The notes below the pieces were generated by a model. It was not told the DNA's origin. It did not search any database and worked only from the letters and a program-made list of their open reading frames with translations. Below, in pieces: positions 53,815 through 63,842 of a DNA stretch of 64,000 nt; positions within the stretch are counted from its first letter, which is position 1; every line of letters begins with the position of its first letter. A program made the position numbers and the translations under genes. Source of the stretch: Gallibacterium trehalosifermentans (GTDB lineage Bacteria > Pseudomonadota > Gammaproteobacteria > Enterobacterales > Pasteurellaceae); contig NZ_JBHLWB010000002.1 in the NCBI RefSeq assembly GCF_042433055.1, positions 1 to 64,000 on the forward strand. Reading direction: 5' to 3'.

Positions 53815-54945
53815 TTAGTTTCTTGGGAGATAAGTTGCTGGATTAACTGACTTACCTTTGTAACGGATTTCAAAGTGTAGTTTTACACTATTAGTACCTG
53901 AGCTTCCCATTTTAGCAATTTGTTGACCAGCGGTAACTTGTTGTTGATCTTTTACAAGAATTGTTTCATTGTGAGCATAAGCACTGAGGTAATCATCATT
54001 ATGTTTAATGATAATTAAGTTACCATAACCTCTTAGCGCGTTACCTGCATAGACAACTCTTCCTGGTGCTGCTGCATAAACAGCTTGACCTCGAGAGCCG
54101 CCAATATCGATCCCTTTATTTCCTCCATCACTATTTGAGAAACCTTGAATGATATTTCCTTTCGTTGGCCAGATCCATGTGATATTACTATTATTTTTTG
54201 CTGGTTCAGGCATAACCGTTGTGGTTTTTGATGGCATTACAGTCGGTGTTGATTGTGCTGTAACGGGAACGGTATTGACCGAATTATTTGTTGTTGGTGG
54301 TACTGTACCTGTGGTTGATTTAACAGGCCCTACAATCGTACCGTCTGAACCATAAGCAGTACCATTAGGACCAGGTGTATAAGTTACAGCTGGTTGTTGT
54401 GGTTGTGCTACAGGTGTTTGTGTAGTTGTGGCTGTGTTATTATTGTTGACTTTTAATGTTTGACCAACACTCAGTTTATAAGGTTCAGATATGTTATTTA
54501 ATGCAGCTAATTCACGAACATCCATTCCTGAAATATAGGCAATCAAAAACATAGTATCGCCTTTGCGTACAGTATAGGTTGATCCTTTATAGAATCCTTT
54601 ATCAATTTTACTGTAATCAGGTGCATTGGTTTGTGGGTGTCTTGGAATGGTAAAGTCTTGTGGTACCGCTGTTTGTGGTTTAGCTGAAACAGCTGGAGAA
54701 ATTGGTTGTTGATATGTTGCTTGTGATTGTGTTGTTGTTTCAGGAATTGGTGTTGCCATCATATCAGTTGGCATCTGTTGTTGTTGAACTTGTGGCTCCC
54801 AAGTAGCGTTACTTTCATTACCAACAGATTGCATAATTCCAGGTGTTAATGTTCCATCTGCATCTTCAACAGGTGCAAAACTATTGCTATTACAGCCTGC
54901 AAGAATTGCAGCAAGCACAGGGACAAGTAAAAAAGATTGTTTCAT
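53815..54945 (-). CDS. nlpD: Murein hydrolase activator lipoprotein NlpD
   Basis: NlpD activates an amidase (AmiC) at the septum. The 376-residue protein has a lipobox ILAGC (Cys18), a low-complexity Gln/Pro/Thr-rich linker, a LysM domain (YTVRKGDTMFLIAYISGMDV) and a C-terminal LytM (M23) domain. The domain is degenerate: where active M23 enzymes have the first zinc histidine, this reads NKGIDIGG, although the late LHFEIRY histidine remains. That fits an activator without its own hydrolase activity. It ends the surE-pcm-yqaA-nlpD cluster; rpoS, which follows nlpD in enterics, is absent. Confidence 0.93.
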   Translation of the reverse strand: MKQSFLLVPVLAAILAGCNSNSFAPVEDADGTLTPGIMQSVGNESNATWEPQVQQQQMPTDMMATPIPETTTQSQATYQQPISPAVSAKPQTAVPQDFTIPRHPQTNAPDYSKIDKGFYKGSTYTVRKGDTMFLIAYISGMDVRELAALNNISEPYKLSVGQTLKVNNNNTATTTQTPVAQPQQPAVTYTPGPNGTAYGSDGTIVGPVKSTTGTVPPTTNNSVNTVPVTAQSTPTVMPSKTTTVMPEPAKNNSNITWIWPTKGNIIQGFSNSDGGNKGIDIGGSRGQAVYAAAPGRVVYAGNALRGYGNLIIIKHNDDYLSAYAHNETILVKDQQQVTAGQQIAKMGSSGTNSVKLHFEIRYKGKSVNPATYLPRN

Positions 54946-54964
54946 AAATATTCCTATTAAATGA

Positions 54965-55540
54965 TTATTTCAAGAGGAAGTAGGCACAGACTGCTAATAC
55001 TACAACGGCCCAGCCAATGATTTCAATATAATTGCGTAATTGTGTAGCAAAACGCTCACCCCCCCAAGCTGATAATTTTGCTACTAATATAAATCGAGCG
55101 GTACGAGAAATAAATGCTGTGATCACGAAAGGAATAAATGCCATATTCATGACACCTGCACAAATTGTGAATACTTTATAAGGAATAGGTGAAAATCCAG
55201 CAACAAATACAACTAAAATACCCCAGTGATCAAACCAAGATACAGCAGTATCCCAATGAGATTTATAACCAAGGGTAACGATATAATCTTTAATTAAATC
55301 AAAAGCATAATACCCAATAGCATAGCCAATTATTCCACCAATAGTCGAGGCTAAACCACAATATAAAGCATAGTGTAATGCTTTTTTAGAGTTTGCCATC
55401 GACATTGGAATGAGCATAACATCAGGAGGAATAGGGAAGAAAATAGCTTCAATAAAACTTACCAATAATAACCAATAAAAGGCAAATTGGTGTTTTGACC
55501 ATTTCATTGTTTTGTCATATAAACGACCAAACAAATTCAT
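54965..55540 (-). CDS. YqaA-type DedA/SNARE-associated membrane protein
   Basis: A 191-residue inner-membrane protein of the DedA/VTT superfamily, with membrane segments near 20-45, 55-78, 105-130 and 165-190. Conserved elements include the FFPIPPDVMLIPM re-entrant loop and GFSPIPYKVFTICAG. DedA relatives act as lipid-carrier flippases; the specific YqaA role is not known. Its start overlaps the stop of pcm by four bases. Confidence 0.88.
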   Translation of the reverse strand: MNLFGRLYDKTMKWSKHQFAFYWLLLVSFIEAIFFPIPPDVMLIPMSMANSKKALHYALYCGLASTIGGIIGYAIGYYAFDLIKDYIVTLGYKSHWDTAVSWFDHWGILVVFVAGFSPIPYKVFTICAGVMNMAFIPFVITAFISRTARFILVAKLSAWGGERFATQLRNYIEIIGWAVVVLAVCAYFLLK

Positions 55541-56163
55541 AGAGTATCTCCTTTAATTAAAGGTACGAATTTGACTTCTTCTATATTTTCAACTTTATAT
55601 TTATCATTAATACGAGTAATACGTTGTAGAATCTGATGATTTTCATTGCCAACAGGTAGTACTAAACGTCCGCCATTGGCTAATTGTTCTAATAATGCTC
55701 TTGGCACTTGATCAGGTGCAGCGGTAACAATGATGGCATCAAATGGTGCATGACCTTTTAGCCCTTCCCAGCCATCACCATGCTTTAACTGAATATTGTG
55801 TAATTCAAGTTTTTTAAAGCGATACATAGCCTGCCATTGTAATTTTTTTATTCTTTCGATACTAAAAACTTGTTGCACTAATTTAGCTAAAATAGCCGTT
55901 TGATAACCACTACCAGTACCGATTTCTAGCACTTTGTCTGTAGATTTTAATGCTAATAAACTTGTCATTTTAGCAACGATATAAGGTTGAGAAATTGTTT
56001 GTCCTTCACCTATTGGTAAAGGCATATCCTCATAACTATGCCTACTAAAAATTTCTTCAACAAAAAAAGGACGAGGAATTTCATAAATCGCTTTTAAAAC
56101 CGATTCATCGGTAATCCCTCTTTGATAAAGATCTCTTACTAAACGTTGTTGTTCAACGGACAT
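55537..56163 (-). CDS. pcm: Protein-L-isoaspartate O-methyltransferase
   Basis: Pcm repairs isoaspartyl residues in aged proteins. The 208-residue SAM enzyme has the motif VLEIGTGSGYQTAILAKL and the catalytic segment IGEGQTISQPYIVAKM. It lies six bases after surE, the conserved surE-pcm pair of gammaproteobacteria. Confidence 0.96.
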   Translation of the reverse strand: MSVEQQRLVRDLYQRGITDESVLKAIYEIPRPFFVEEIFSRHSYEDMPLPIGEGQTISQPYIVAKMTSLLALKSTDKVLEIGTGSGYQTAILAKLVQQVFSIERIKKLQWQAMYRFKKLELHNIQLKHGDGWEGLKGHAPFDAIIVTAAPDQVPRALLEQLANGGRLVLPVGNENHQILQRITRINDKYKVENIEEVKFVPLIKGDTL

Positions 56164-56169
56164 TGCTGT

Positions 56170-56910
56170 TTACCCTAAATTTAACCAATCTTCTACAGCT
56201 TGTAATGAATGATGTGCTGTCATATCCGCTTGAATTGGGGTAATGGATACAAACCCTTGTTTAACAGCATAAAAATCGGTCCCTTCACTGGCATATTCAG
56301 GTAAACTTGATGGACCTAACCAATAAATGGCTTCGCCACGCGGATCAATTTGCTTAATGATTTCACCCTCACTAGAACGATAACCAAGCTTAGTAACTTT
56401 CATTCCTTTTAACTCTTCATAAGGCAGATCAGGAACATTAATATTTAAAATTTCACGACGTTTTAATAAATTAGTATGTAATTTTGGAATTAATTCACAA
56501 ACGATTTTAGCGGCAGAATCATAATGTTGTCTGCCATCTAAGGAAACCGCAATGGCAGGTAAGCCAAGATGTCTACCTTCAAAAGCAGCCGCAACGGTAC
56601 CAGAATAGAGAATATCATCGCCTAAATTAACACCAGCATTGATCCCAGATACGACTAAATCAATTTTGCCTGATAATAGATAATTCATCGCTAAATAAAC
56701 ACAATCAGCGGGCGTACCATTAACACAATAATCACCATTATCTAGCAATCTTGGACGTAATGGTTCAACGAGAGTTAACGCAGACGATGCTGCACTACGA
56801 TTACGATCAGGGGCAACAATAATGACATTAGCAAATTGGCGTAAATGTTGAGCTAAAGTTTGAATACCTTCAGCATGAATACCATCATCGTTACTTAATA
56901 AAATATTCAT
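56170..56910 (-). CDS. surE: 5'/3'-nucleotidase SurE
   Basis: SurE is a metal-dependent nucleotide and exopolyphosphate phosphatase linked to stationary-phase survival. The 246-residue protein has the N-terminal metal-binding LLSNDDGIHAEGIQTL, the serine and asparagine regions APDRNRSAASSAL and VSGINAGVNLGDDILYSGTV. It follows ispF by 33 bases. Confidence 0.97.
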   Translation of the reverse strand: MNILLSNDDGIHAEGIQTLAQHLRQFANVIIVAPDRNRSAASSALTLVEPLRPRLLDNGDYCVNGTPADCVYLAMNYLLSGKIDLVVSGINAGVNLGDDILYSGTVAAAFEGRHLGLPAIAVSLDGRQHYDSAAKIVCELIPKLHTNLLKRREILNINVPDLPYEELKGMKVTKLGYRSSEGEIIKQIDPRGEAIYWLGPSSLPEYASEGTDFYAVKQGFVSITPIQADMTAHHSLQAVEDWLNLG

Positions 56911-56943
56911 TATGTAAGCTCCTGTTATATGTTGATTAATTTT

Positions 56944-57426
56944 TTATGACTTGATGAGTAAAGCAACTGCTTCGCAAGCAATTCCTTCACCTCGACCAGT
57001 AAAACCCAGTTTTTCAGTTGTGGTGGCTTTGACATTAACTTGTTCGATATTGCAATGTAAATCTGCGGCAATATTAGCACGCATTTGGTCAATATAAGGA
57101 CGCATTTTTGGTGCTTGTGCAATAATAGTTACATCAACATTACCGATTTGATAGCCTTTTTGTTGGATTTGGCGAAAAGCTTCAACTAATAAATGACGGC
57201 TGTTTGCGCCTTTATAAGTCATATCTGTATCTGGAAATAGTTTGCCAATATCGCCTAACGCAGCCGCGCCTAATAAGGCATCTGTCAAGGCATGCAATGC
57301 AACATCGCCGTCAGAATGGGCGAGTAAGCTTTTAGGATAAGGAATGTTTACCCCACCAATAATCACAAAACCTGAACTCTCTTCACTGAAAGCGTGAACG
57401 TCAAAACCATGTCCAATTCTTATCAT
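56944..57426 (-). CDS. ispF: 2-C-methyl-D-erythritol 2,4-cyclodiphosphate synthase
   Basis: IspF makes the cyclic diphosphate of the MEP isoprenoid pathway. The 160-residue zinc enzyme begins MIRIGHGFDVHAF, with the metal-binding aspartate and histidine, and has SDGDVALHALTDALLGAAALGDIG. I use the ATG at 57426, which overlaps the ispD stop as ATGA; an in-frame GTG at 57435 lies inside ispD. Confidence 0.96.
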   Translation of the reverse strand: MIRIGHGFDVHAFSEESSGFVIIGGVNIPYPKSLLAHSDGDVALHALTDALLGAAALGDIGKLFPDTDMTYKGANSRHLLVEAFRQIQQKGYQIGNVDVTIIAQAPKMRPYIDQMRANIAADLHCNIEQVNVKATTTEKLGFTGRGEGIACEAVALLIKS

Positions 57427-58145
57427 TTTTGCCACTCTTTTTGTTGTTGAAGTAAATAAAATTCTGCTAATGCTAAATCTTCTGGGCGGGTAATTTTGAT
57501 ATTATCACTACGACCAGCAACTAATTGCGGATATTTCCCGATTAATTCAAATGCAGAAGCCTCATCTGTTACAGTAAAACCTTTGTTTTTAGCCTGTATT
57601 AATGCCTGTTTTAACACAACTGCTGGAAAAAATTGTGGGGTTAAGGCGTGCCATAATAGAGAACGATCTTCCGTTTTCTCAATTTTATGCGTTGTTCCAA
57701 AAGCTTTTTTTATCGTATCCACCACAGGTTTTGCCAAAATAGCCCCTTGAGGATCAGTAATTGCTAATAATTTGTCTAAATCTTGATGAGTAATGCAAGG
57801 TCTGGCAGCATCATGCACCATCACCCATACATCATTATCGTCTATTTCGCCTAACGCATTTAATACGGATTGATCGCGGGTTTCGCCACCAATAACCCAT
57901 TGAATGTTTTGATGGTTTTTTAAAGGAAAATCAATCAAATAAGGGTCATTTTTTGCCGTAGCAACAATAATTTTTTCAATAATAGAATAACTTAATAATC
58001 TTTCTAATGTATGCTGCAGAATTGTTTTGCCTAATAATGAAAGATATTGTTTCGGGCGATCAGATTGCATTCTTGAACCAATCCCAGCAGCAGGAACAAT
58101 CGCAACAATACGGCGTGTTATGTTTGGCGTTAACGTTGTATTCAT
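57423..58145 (-). CDS. ispD: 2-C-methyl-D-erythritol 4-phosphate cytidylyltransferase
   Basis: IspD activates MEP with CTP in the isoprenoid pathway. The 240-residue nucleotidyltransferase has the N-terminal PAAGIGSRMQSDRPKQYLSL, and VHDAARPCITHQDL with the metal-binding aspartate. It overlaps the stop of ftsB by one base and ispF by four, the usual ftsB-ispD-ispF unit. Confidence 0.96.
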   Translation of the reverse strand: MNTTLTPNITRRIVAIVPAAGIGSRMQSDRPKQYLSLLGKTILQHTLERLLSYSIIEKIIVATAKNDPYLIDFPLKNHQNIQWVIGGETRDQSVLNALGEIDDNDVWVMVHDAARPCITHQDLDKLLAITDPQGAILAKPVVDTIKKAFGTTHKIEKTEDRSLLWHALTPQFFPAVVLKQALIQAKNKGFTVTDEASAFELIGKYPQLVAGRSDNIKITRPEDLALAEFYLLQQQKEWQK

Positions 58146-58423
58146 TATTTTTCTGATTTTAAAATTCGATAAAAAGTTTCGTTAGGTTTAACCATTTCGT
58201 AATTACGTCTTGCTCGTTCTTCAACAGCTGAAAAACCTTGTTTTAAATCTTGGGTTTCTGCTTTTGCTTCTTGGTTTAATTGGCTTTGTTTTTCATTTTT
58301 TGCTTTTTGCTCGGCAATTTCGATTTTTGTTTGTTGATAAATTCGATAACCAGAATCGCCAAACCAGAAGTTGTATAGCGCGATTAATAATAAACAAAAT
58401 AAGCTAATAACTAATAAACGCAT
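58145..58423 (-). CDS. ftsB: Cell division protein FtsB
   Basis: FtsB forms a complex with FtsL and FtsQ in the divisome. The 92-residue protein has one N-terminal membrane helix (about 3-21) followed by a charged coiled coil (about 28-70) and the conserved tail RRNYEMVKPNETFYRIL. It is the first gene of the unit running to nlpD. Confidence 0.95.
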   Translation of the reverse strand: MRLLVISLFCLLLIALYNFWFGDSGYRIYQQTKIEIAEQKAKNEKQSQLNQEAKAETQDLKQGFSAVEERARRNYEMVKPNETFYRILKSEK

Positions 58424-58624
58424 GAGAAGAATCGTCTGAATAAAAATGAGTGGCGCATAGTTTACCTTGAAATAGGGGAAAAGATAACCATCAAATTTAG
58501 CAATATAGTGATTGTGTAGAATGAGAAAAGTAGTATGACTATTGTTTTCTTTCCTTTAAAACGCCCCTAAGGTAAGATAATTAGCTTGTTTAGAACTAAA
58601 CTTTTGATTTTTTGTTGCGAATTT

Positions 58625-59584
58625 ATGAAACCGTTAAAGATTATTTTTGCTGGTACGCCAGATTTTGCCGCACAACATTTGCAAGCATTGTTATCCTCTC
58701 AACATCAAGTTGTGGCTGTTTATACTCAACCAGATAAACCAGCAGGTCGAGGTAAGAAATTACAGCCAAGCCCTGTAAAACAATTAGCATTAACCCATAA
58801 TGTACCTGTTTATCAGCCAAAATCTTTACGGAAAGCAGAAGCACAACAAGAGTTACAACAAATTGAAGCTGATGTGATGGTGGTAGTGGCATATGGGCTA
58901 ATTTTACCAAAAGCGGTATTAGAAACACCTCGTTTAGGTTGTTTAAATGTTCATGGTTCTTTATTACCTCGTTGGCGTGGTGCAGCGCCAATTCAACGCG
59001 CTATTTGGGCTGGGGATCAAGAAAGTGGCGTAACCATTATGCAAATGAATGAGGGGTTAGATACAGGAGATATGTTGCATAAAGCGGTTTGTTCAATAGA
59101 CGCAACAGAAACTTCCGCATCATTGTATGAAAAATTGGCTCAATTAGGTCCAACAGCCTTAATTGAAGTATTAGATAATTTGGAATCAGGTAATTATCCG
59201 CCAGAAGTACAACAAGATCAATTCAGTAATTATGCTGAGAAGTTGAGCAAAGAAGAAGCGAAATTAGATTGGTCATTATCTGCAGAACAGTTAGAACGTT
59301 GTATTCGTGCGTTTAATCCATGGCCAATTAGTTGGGTTGAGGTAATAGATCGCCAACAACAGAAACAAACGCTGAAAGTTTATCAGGCGACAGTTTTACC
59401 TCATGTAGATGCTGTACCTGGAACAATTTTGCAAGCAAATAAGCAAGGTATTCAAATTGCTACCAAACAAGGCGTGTTAAATTTAACTTTATTACAACCA
59501 GCTGGTAAGAAACCAATGTCAGCGCAAGATTTGTTAAATGGGCGGAGTGATTGGTTTGTAGTTGGGCAAACAGTGAGTGAGTAA
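58625..59584 (+). CDS. fmt: Methionyl-tRNA formyltransferase
   Basis: Fmt formylates initiator Met-tRNA. The 319-residue protein starts MKPLKIIFAGTPDFAAQHL, has the formate-carrier site VHGSLLPRWRGAAPIQRA with the catalytic asparagine-histidine region, and a C-terminal tRNA-binding domain. No good ribosome site precedes either this ATG or an earlier one at 58586; homology favours 58625. In E. coli it follows def, which here lies elsewhere. Confidence 0.95.
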   Translation: MKPLKIIFAGTPDFAAQHLQALLSSQHQVVAVYTQPDKPAGRGKKLQPSPVKQLALTHNVPVYQPKSLRKAEAQQELQQIEADVMVVVAYGLILPKAVLETPRLGCLNVHGSLLPRWRGAAPIQRAIWAGDQESGVTIMQMNEGLDTGDMLHKAVCSIDATETSASLYEKLAQLGPTALIEVLDNLESGNYPPEVQQDQFSNYAEKLSKEEAKLDWSLSAEQLERCIRAFNPWPISWVEVIDRQQQKQTLKVYQATVLPHVDAVPGTILQANKQGIQIATKQGVLNLTLLQPAGKKPMSAQDLLNGRSDWFVVGQTVSE

Positions 59585-59587
59585 TAG

Positions 59588-60898
59588 ATGAATCAACAAA
59601 AGAAAAAAACATTACGTGCAGTGATGGCGGAAGTGATTTTGCAGGTACTGGATCAAGGTAAATCACTCTCTACGTTATTACCTAATGCTCAACAACAGGT
59701 AAAAGCACAAGATGTAGCCTTATTACAAGAAGTCTGTTTCGGTGTTTGTCGTGTATTACCTCGTTTAGAACGTATTATTGAGAAATTAGTAACAAAACCA
59801 TTAAAAGGCAAAACCAGAATTGTGCATTGCCTATTGTTGGTGGGGTTATATCAGTTGTTATATACCCGTATTCCAGCACATGCTGCAGTTGCGGAAGTAG
59901 TAAATGCAACTAGCGATGTAAAAGCAGCGTCGTTTCGAGGGCTAGTCAATGGCGTCATGCGACGTTTTTTGCGGGAGCAAGAAGCAGTTTTAGCCGTTGT
60001 TGATAAGCATTGGCAGACGTTACACCCTGAATGGTTAGTAAATTTATTAAAAAAACATTATCCAGAACAATGGCGAAAAATTGTTGATGAGAATAACTTG
60101 AAACCACCAATGTGGTTACGGGTCAATCAACAACATACAACACCAACTGCGTATCAAGCATTATTGGCGGCACAACAAATAGAAAGTGAATGTTATTTAC
60201 CAAATACAGCTCTTTATTTACAGAAACCGATCAGTGTAGAACAGTTACCACATTTTGCCGAAGGGTGGGTGAGTGTTCAGGATCGTCATGCACAATGGGC
60301 AGGAGAATTACTTGAGCCACAGAATGGACAATTAATTTTAGATGCGTGTGCGGCACCTGGTGGTAAAACAACGCATATTTTAGAAATTGCGCCACAAGCA
60401 AAGGTGATAGCATTAGATGTTGAACAAAGTCGTTTAAAACGTGTAGAGGAAAACTTACAACGGTTAAAGCAACAGGCGGAGATTATTTGCGGTGATGCTA
60501 GCCAACCAGATCAATGGTTAGCTTCAGGTGTAATGTTTGATCGAATTTTATTAGATGCGCCTTGTTCAGCAACAGGCGTGATTCGTCGTCATTCAGATAT
60601 TAAATGGTTAAGAAAAGAAACTGATATAGATCAATTAGTGGTGCTGCAGCAAGCGATTCTAACCGCCTTGTGGCAGCGTTTAAAAAACAATGGGATTTTG
60701 TTATATGCGACTTGTTCAATTTTACCTGAAGAGAATAGTCTGCAAATTGAACGTTTTTTAGCAACGCACCCAGAGGCAAAATTAATGCCTGTTCAGTTAG
60801 ATACAACGGGAATAGATACAGGGTTTGGGTATCAATGTTTTCCTGCTCAGCAAAGCGGGGACGGTTTCTTTTACGCAAAACTGCTTAAACAACATTAA
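59588..60898 (+). CDS. rsmB: 16S rRNA (cytosine-967-C5) methyltransferase
   Basis: RsmB methylates C967 of 16S rRNA. The 436-residue protein has an N-terminal NusB-like domain (about 1-145) and the SAM-dependent domain with DACAAPGGKTTHILE, the DAPCSATGVIRRH motif and ATCSILPEEN, which hold the two catalytic cysteines. The stop is followed by trkA after 11 bases. Confidence 0.96.
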   Translation: MNQQKKKTLRAVMAEVILQVLDQGKSLSTLLPNAQQQVKAQDVALLQEVCFGVCRVLPRLERIIEKLVTKPLKGKTRIVHCLLLVGLYQLLYTRIPAHAAVAEVVNATSDVKAASFRGLVNGVMRRFLREQEAVLAVVDKHWQTLHPEWLVNLLKKHYPEQWRKIVDENNLKPPMWLRVNQQHTTPTAYQALLAAQQIESECYLPNTALYLQKPISVEQLPHFAEGWVSVQDRHAQWAGELLEPQNGQLILDACAAPGGKTTHILEIAPQAKVIALDVEQSRLKRVEENLQRLKQQAEIICGDASQPDQWLASGVMFDRILLDAPCSATGVIRRHSDIKWLRKETDIDQLVVLQQAILTALWQRLKNNGILLYATCSILPEENSLQIERFLATHPEAKLMPVQLDTTGIDTGFGYQCFPAQQSGDGFFYAKLLKQH

Positions 60899-60909
60899 AG
60901 GTAAATATC

Positions 60910-62286
60910 GTGAAAATTATCATTTTAGGCGCAGGGCAGGTTGGTGGCACATTAGCGGAAAATCTCGTTAGTGAAGATAACGAAATTACTTTGGTCGATA
61001 ATGATGTAGAGCGATTAAATCAATTACAAGATAAGCACGATTTACGTGTAGTTCAAGGAAATGCGTCTTCTCCAAGGACTTTACGAGAAGCAGGAGCGAC
61101 AGATGCGGATATGCTCGTGGCGGTAACCAGTTCAGATGAAGTGAATATGGTTGCTTGTCAGGTAGCTTATACCTTATTTAAGATTCCTACAAAAATTGCA
61201 CGTATCCGTAATGCAGAATATATTCGTGAAAAAGAAAAGCTGTTTAAAAGCGATATTATTCCTATCGATCATATTATTTCACCAGAACAGCTCGTTATTG
61301 AAGATATTGCTCGTTTAGTCAATTACCCTGGAACATTGCAGGTTGCAAATTTTGCCGATGATTTAGTCAGTTTAGCGGTAGTAAAAGCCTATTATGGCGG
61401 ACCATTAGTTGGTTATTCAATAGCAACATTACAAGAACATTTACCACATATTGAAGCACGTATTGTCTCTATTTGGCGTCAAGATAAAGTTATTCGCCCT
61501 CAAGGCTCGACTATTATTGAAGCAGGCGATGAAGTAACATTTATTTGCGCTAGCCAGCACTTACGGGCTGTAATGAGTGAATTACAACGCTTAGAAAAAA
61601 ATTATCGCCGAGTGATGATAGTTGGTGGGGGAAATGTTGGATCAGGATTGGCTAAAACCTTAGAAAATGACTATAACGTTAAATTAGTGGAACGGAATCC
61701 TAAACGTGCAGAATTTTTGGCAGAAAAACTCTCAAAAACAATCGTGTTCTGTGCAGATGCTTCTGATCAATCATTCTTATTTGAAGAACATATCGAAAAC
61801 ATTGATGCTTTTATTGCTTTAACCAGTGATGATGAAGCGAATATTATGGCATCGCTATTAGCGAAACGTTTAGGGACAAAAAAAGCTATTGCGTTGATTC
61901 AGCGCATTGCTTATTTGCATTTAGTGCAAGGGGGAACGATTGATATTGCTATTTCACCACAACAAGCCACTATTTCTGCTTTGTTAAGTTATGTGCGCAA
62001 AGGGGATATTGTGAATGTTGCGGTGTTACGCCGAGGGGTTTCAGAAGCCATAGAAATTATTGCTCATGGTAGTGAACAAACATCACAAGTCATTGGACGA
62101 CCACTCGATAAAGTAAAATTACCACAAGGGGTAATTATTGCAGCAATCTGCCGACAAGGCGAAGTATTAATTGCACAACACAATTTGATCATTCAAGAAG
62201 ATGATCATGTGATTTTATTTTTACAAGATAAGAAAAATATTGCAGAAGTAGAAAAATTATTCCAACCAAGTCCGTTCTTTATTTAA
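60910..62286 (+). CDS. trkA: Trk potassium uptake regulatory protein TrkA
   Basis: TrkA is the cytoplasmic nucleotide-binding ring that gates the potassium transporter TrkH or TrkG. The 458-residue protein holds two RCK (NAD-binding plus TrkA-C) units, with IILGAGQVGGTLAENL near residue 4 and VMIVGGGNVGSGLAKTL near 235. It starts at GTG (60910). trkH follows 15 bases after the stop. Confidence 0.97.
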   Translation: MKIIILGAGQVGGTLAENLVSEDNEITLVDNDVERLNQLQDKHDLRVVQGNASSPRTLREAGATDADMLVAVTSSDEVNMVACQVAYTLFKIPTKIARIRNAEYIREKEKLFKSDIIPIDHIISPEQLVIEDIARLVNYPGTLQVANFADDLVSLAVVKAYYGGPLVGYSIATLQEHLPHIEARIVSIWRQDKVIRPQGSTIIEAGDEVTFICASQHLRAVMSELQRLEKNYRRVMIVGGGNVGSGLAKTLENDYNVKLVERNPKRAEFLAEKLSKTIVFCADASDQSFLFEEHIENIDAFIALTSDDEANIMASLLAKRLGTKKAIALIQRIAYLHLVQGGTIDIAISPQQATISALLSYVRKGDIVNVAVLRRGVSEAIEIIAHGSEQTSQVIGRPLDKVKLPQGVIIAAICRQGEVLIAQHNLIIQEDDHVILFLQDKKNIAEVEKLFQPSPFFI

Positions 62287-62301
62287 GGTAAGAAAGCGAT
62301 A

Positions 62302-63744
62302 ATGTTTAATCGACCATTTATGTTATATATTTTAGGTTCTATGCTTTCCAAAATAGCATGGTTAATGTTTATTCCCCTTATTGTTACTTTTTTTCATAAT
62401 GGTGATGGTTTAGTGGGATTTTTAATTTGTATTGGCATAACTCATTTTGTTGCTTTTATCTTAACGCGAAAAAAACCACAAGATATGCGATTACGGGTAA
62501 AAGATATGTTATTGCTAACTACTTTGATTTGGTTAATGAGTTGTGTATTTAGTGCATTACCTTTTATTATCATCGGTGATTTTAGTTTTACCGATGCCTA
62601 TTTTGAAACCGTGTCAGGCTTAACCACGACAGGATCGAGTATTATCGTCGATGTTAGTAATACCTCACCTGCATTATTGATGTGGCGCTCAACCTTACAA
62701 TGGATAGGTGGATTAGGATTTATTGTGATGGCGGTAGCCATTTTGCCGTTTTTAAATGTGGGGGGAATGACGCTTTTCCGTACAGAGTCGTCCGATAAGT
62801 CAGATAAAATATTGCCACAAGCCCGTGATGTAGCCAAAAGCATTATCCAAATTTATCTCTTTTTAACAGTAGTTTGTTTATTCGCTTATATGTGGTCAGA
62901 AATGGGATTTTTTGATGCAATTAATCATGCGTTTACAACAATAGCAACAGGCGGATTTTCGACTCGTAGTGGTTCAATGGCAGAATTTAATAGCACGACA
63001 CAATGGATTTGTGTCTTTTTTATGTTTGTAGGTTCATTGCCATTTTTATTAATGGTTCAATCAATTTACCGTAGAAATATTTTTATATTATTTCGTGATC
63101 AACAATTAATGGGATTTTCATTATTTATATTCGTTATTAGTTTATTTTTAGCGATATGGTTATATTATGAAAATGTCTTTAATTGGCAAGATAGCTTACG
63201 TTATTCGTTATTTACTTTAGTTAATATTATGTCTACAAGTGGATTTAGTTTAGGTAATTTTGATACTTGGACATCAACGACAACAATGATTTTTACTGTT
63301 GCTTTTATTTTAGGTGGTTGTTCAGGATCCACTACTGGAGGAATAAAAATATTCCGTTTTCAAATCATGTTCCAAGTATTAAAGCATCAAATTTTACGTT
63401 TAATACACCCTAATAGCATTTCTGCAGTCCATTACAACCGCCATATCGTTTCTAATGAAACCGTTTTTGGTATTGTCGGATTTATTTTTAGTTATTTTAT
63501 GATTATGGCAATTTTAGCGGTATTAATGGGAATGTCAGGAATGGATTTTCAAAGTGCATGGAGTTCAGCGGCTACATCAATCGGTAACGTCGGACCAGGA
63601 TTTGGTAACCAAGTGGGAGCTTCAGGTAATTTTTCTATGATTCCTACAGTTTCTAAATGGCTGATGATATTAGGTATGTTATTAGGACGTTTAGAGATTA
63701 TGACAATTTTAGTGTTATTATTTCCACACTTCTGGAAAAAATAA
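62302..63744 (+). CDS. trkH: Potassium uptake channel TrkH
   Basis: TrkH is the inner-membrane potassium channel of the Trk system. The 480-residue protein has four M1-P-M2 repeats. The pore loops show TVSGLTTTGSSI, FTTIATGGFSTRSG, STSGFSLGNF and ATSIGNVGPGFGNQ, each with the filter glycine. A TGGIKIFR turn lies before the third gate region. It ends 98 bases before mscL. Confidence 0.97.
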   Translation: MFNRPFMLYILGSMLSKIAWLMFIPLIVTFFHNGDGLVGFLICIGITHFVAFILTRKKPQDMRLRVKDMLLLTTLIWLMSCVFSALPFIIIGDFSFTDAYFETVSGLTTTGSSIIVDVSNTSPALLMWRSTLQWIGGLGFIVMAVAILPFLNVGGMTLFRTESSDKSDKILPQARDVAKSIIQIYLFLTVVCLFAYMWSEMGFFDAINHAFTTIATGGFSTRSGSMAEFNSTTQWICVFFMFVGSLPFLLMVQSIYRRNIFILFRDQQLMGFSLFIFVISLFLAIWLYYENVFNWQDSLRYSLFTLVNIMSTSGFSLGNFDTWTSTTTMIFTVAFILGGCSGSTTGGIKIFRFQIMFQVLKHQILRLIHPNSISAVHYNRHIVSNETVFGIVGFIFSYFMIMAILAVLMGMSGMDFQSAWSSAATSIGNVGPGFGNQVGASGNFSMIPTVSKWLMILGMLLGRLEIMTILVLLFPHFWKK

Positions 63745-63842
63745 ATTGTAAAGAGAAATTTTTTTTGTAAGAAAATTGTAAAATGCAAATAATAAAAATA
63801 TAATGAGCGCCTCTTTTTCAATAGTAAAAATTAGGAGAAAAA

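Noticed and set aside
53815..54945. NlpD as an active M23 endopeptidase
   Set aside because: The first zinc-ligand position reads NKGID rather than a histidine motif, so an activator role is more likely.
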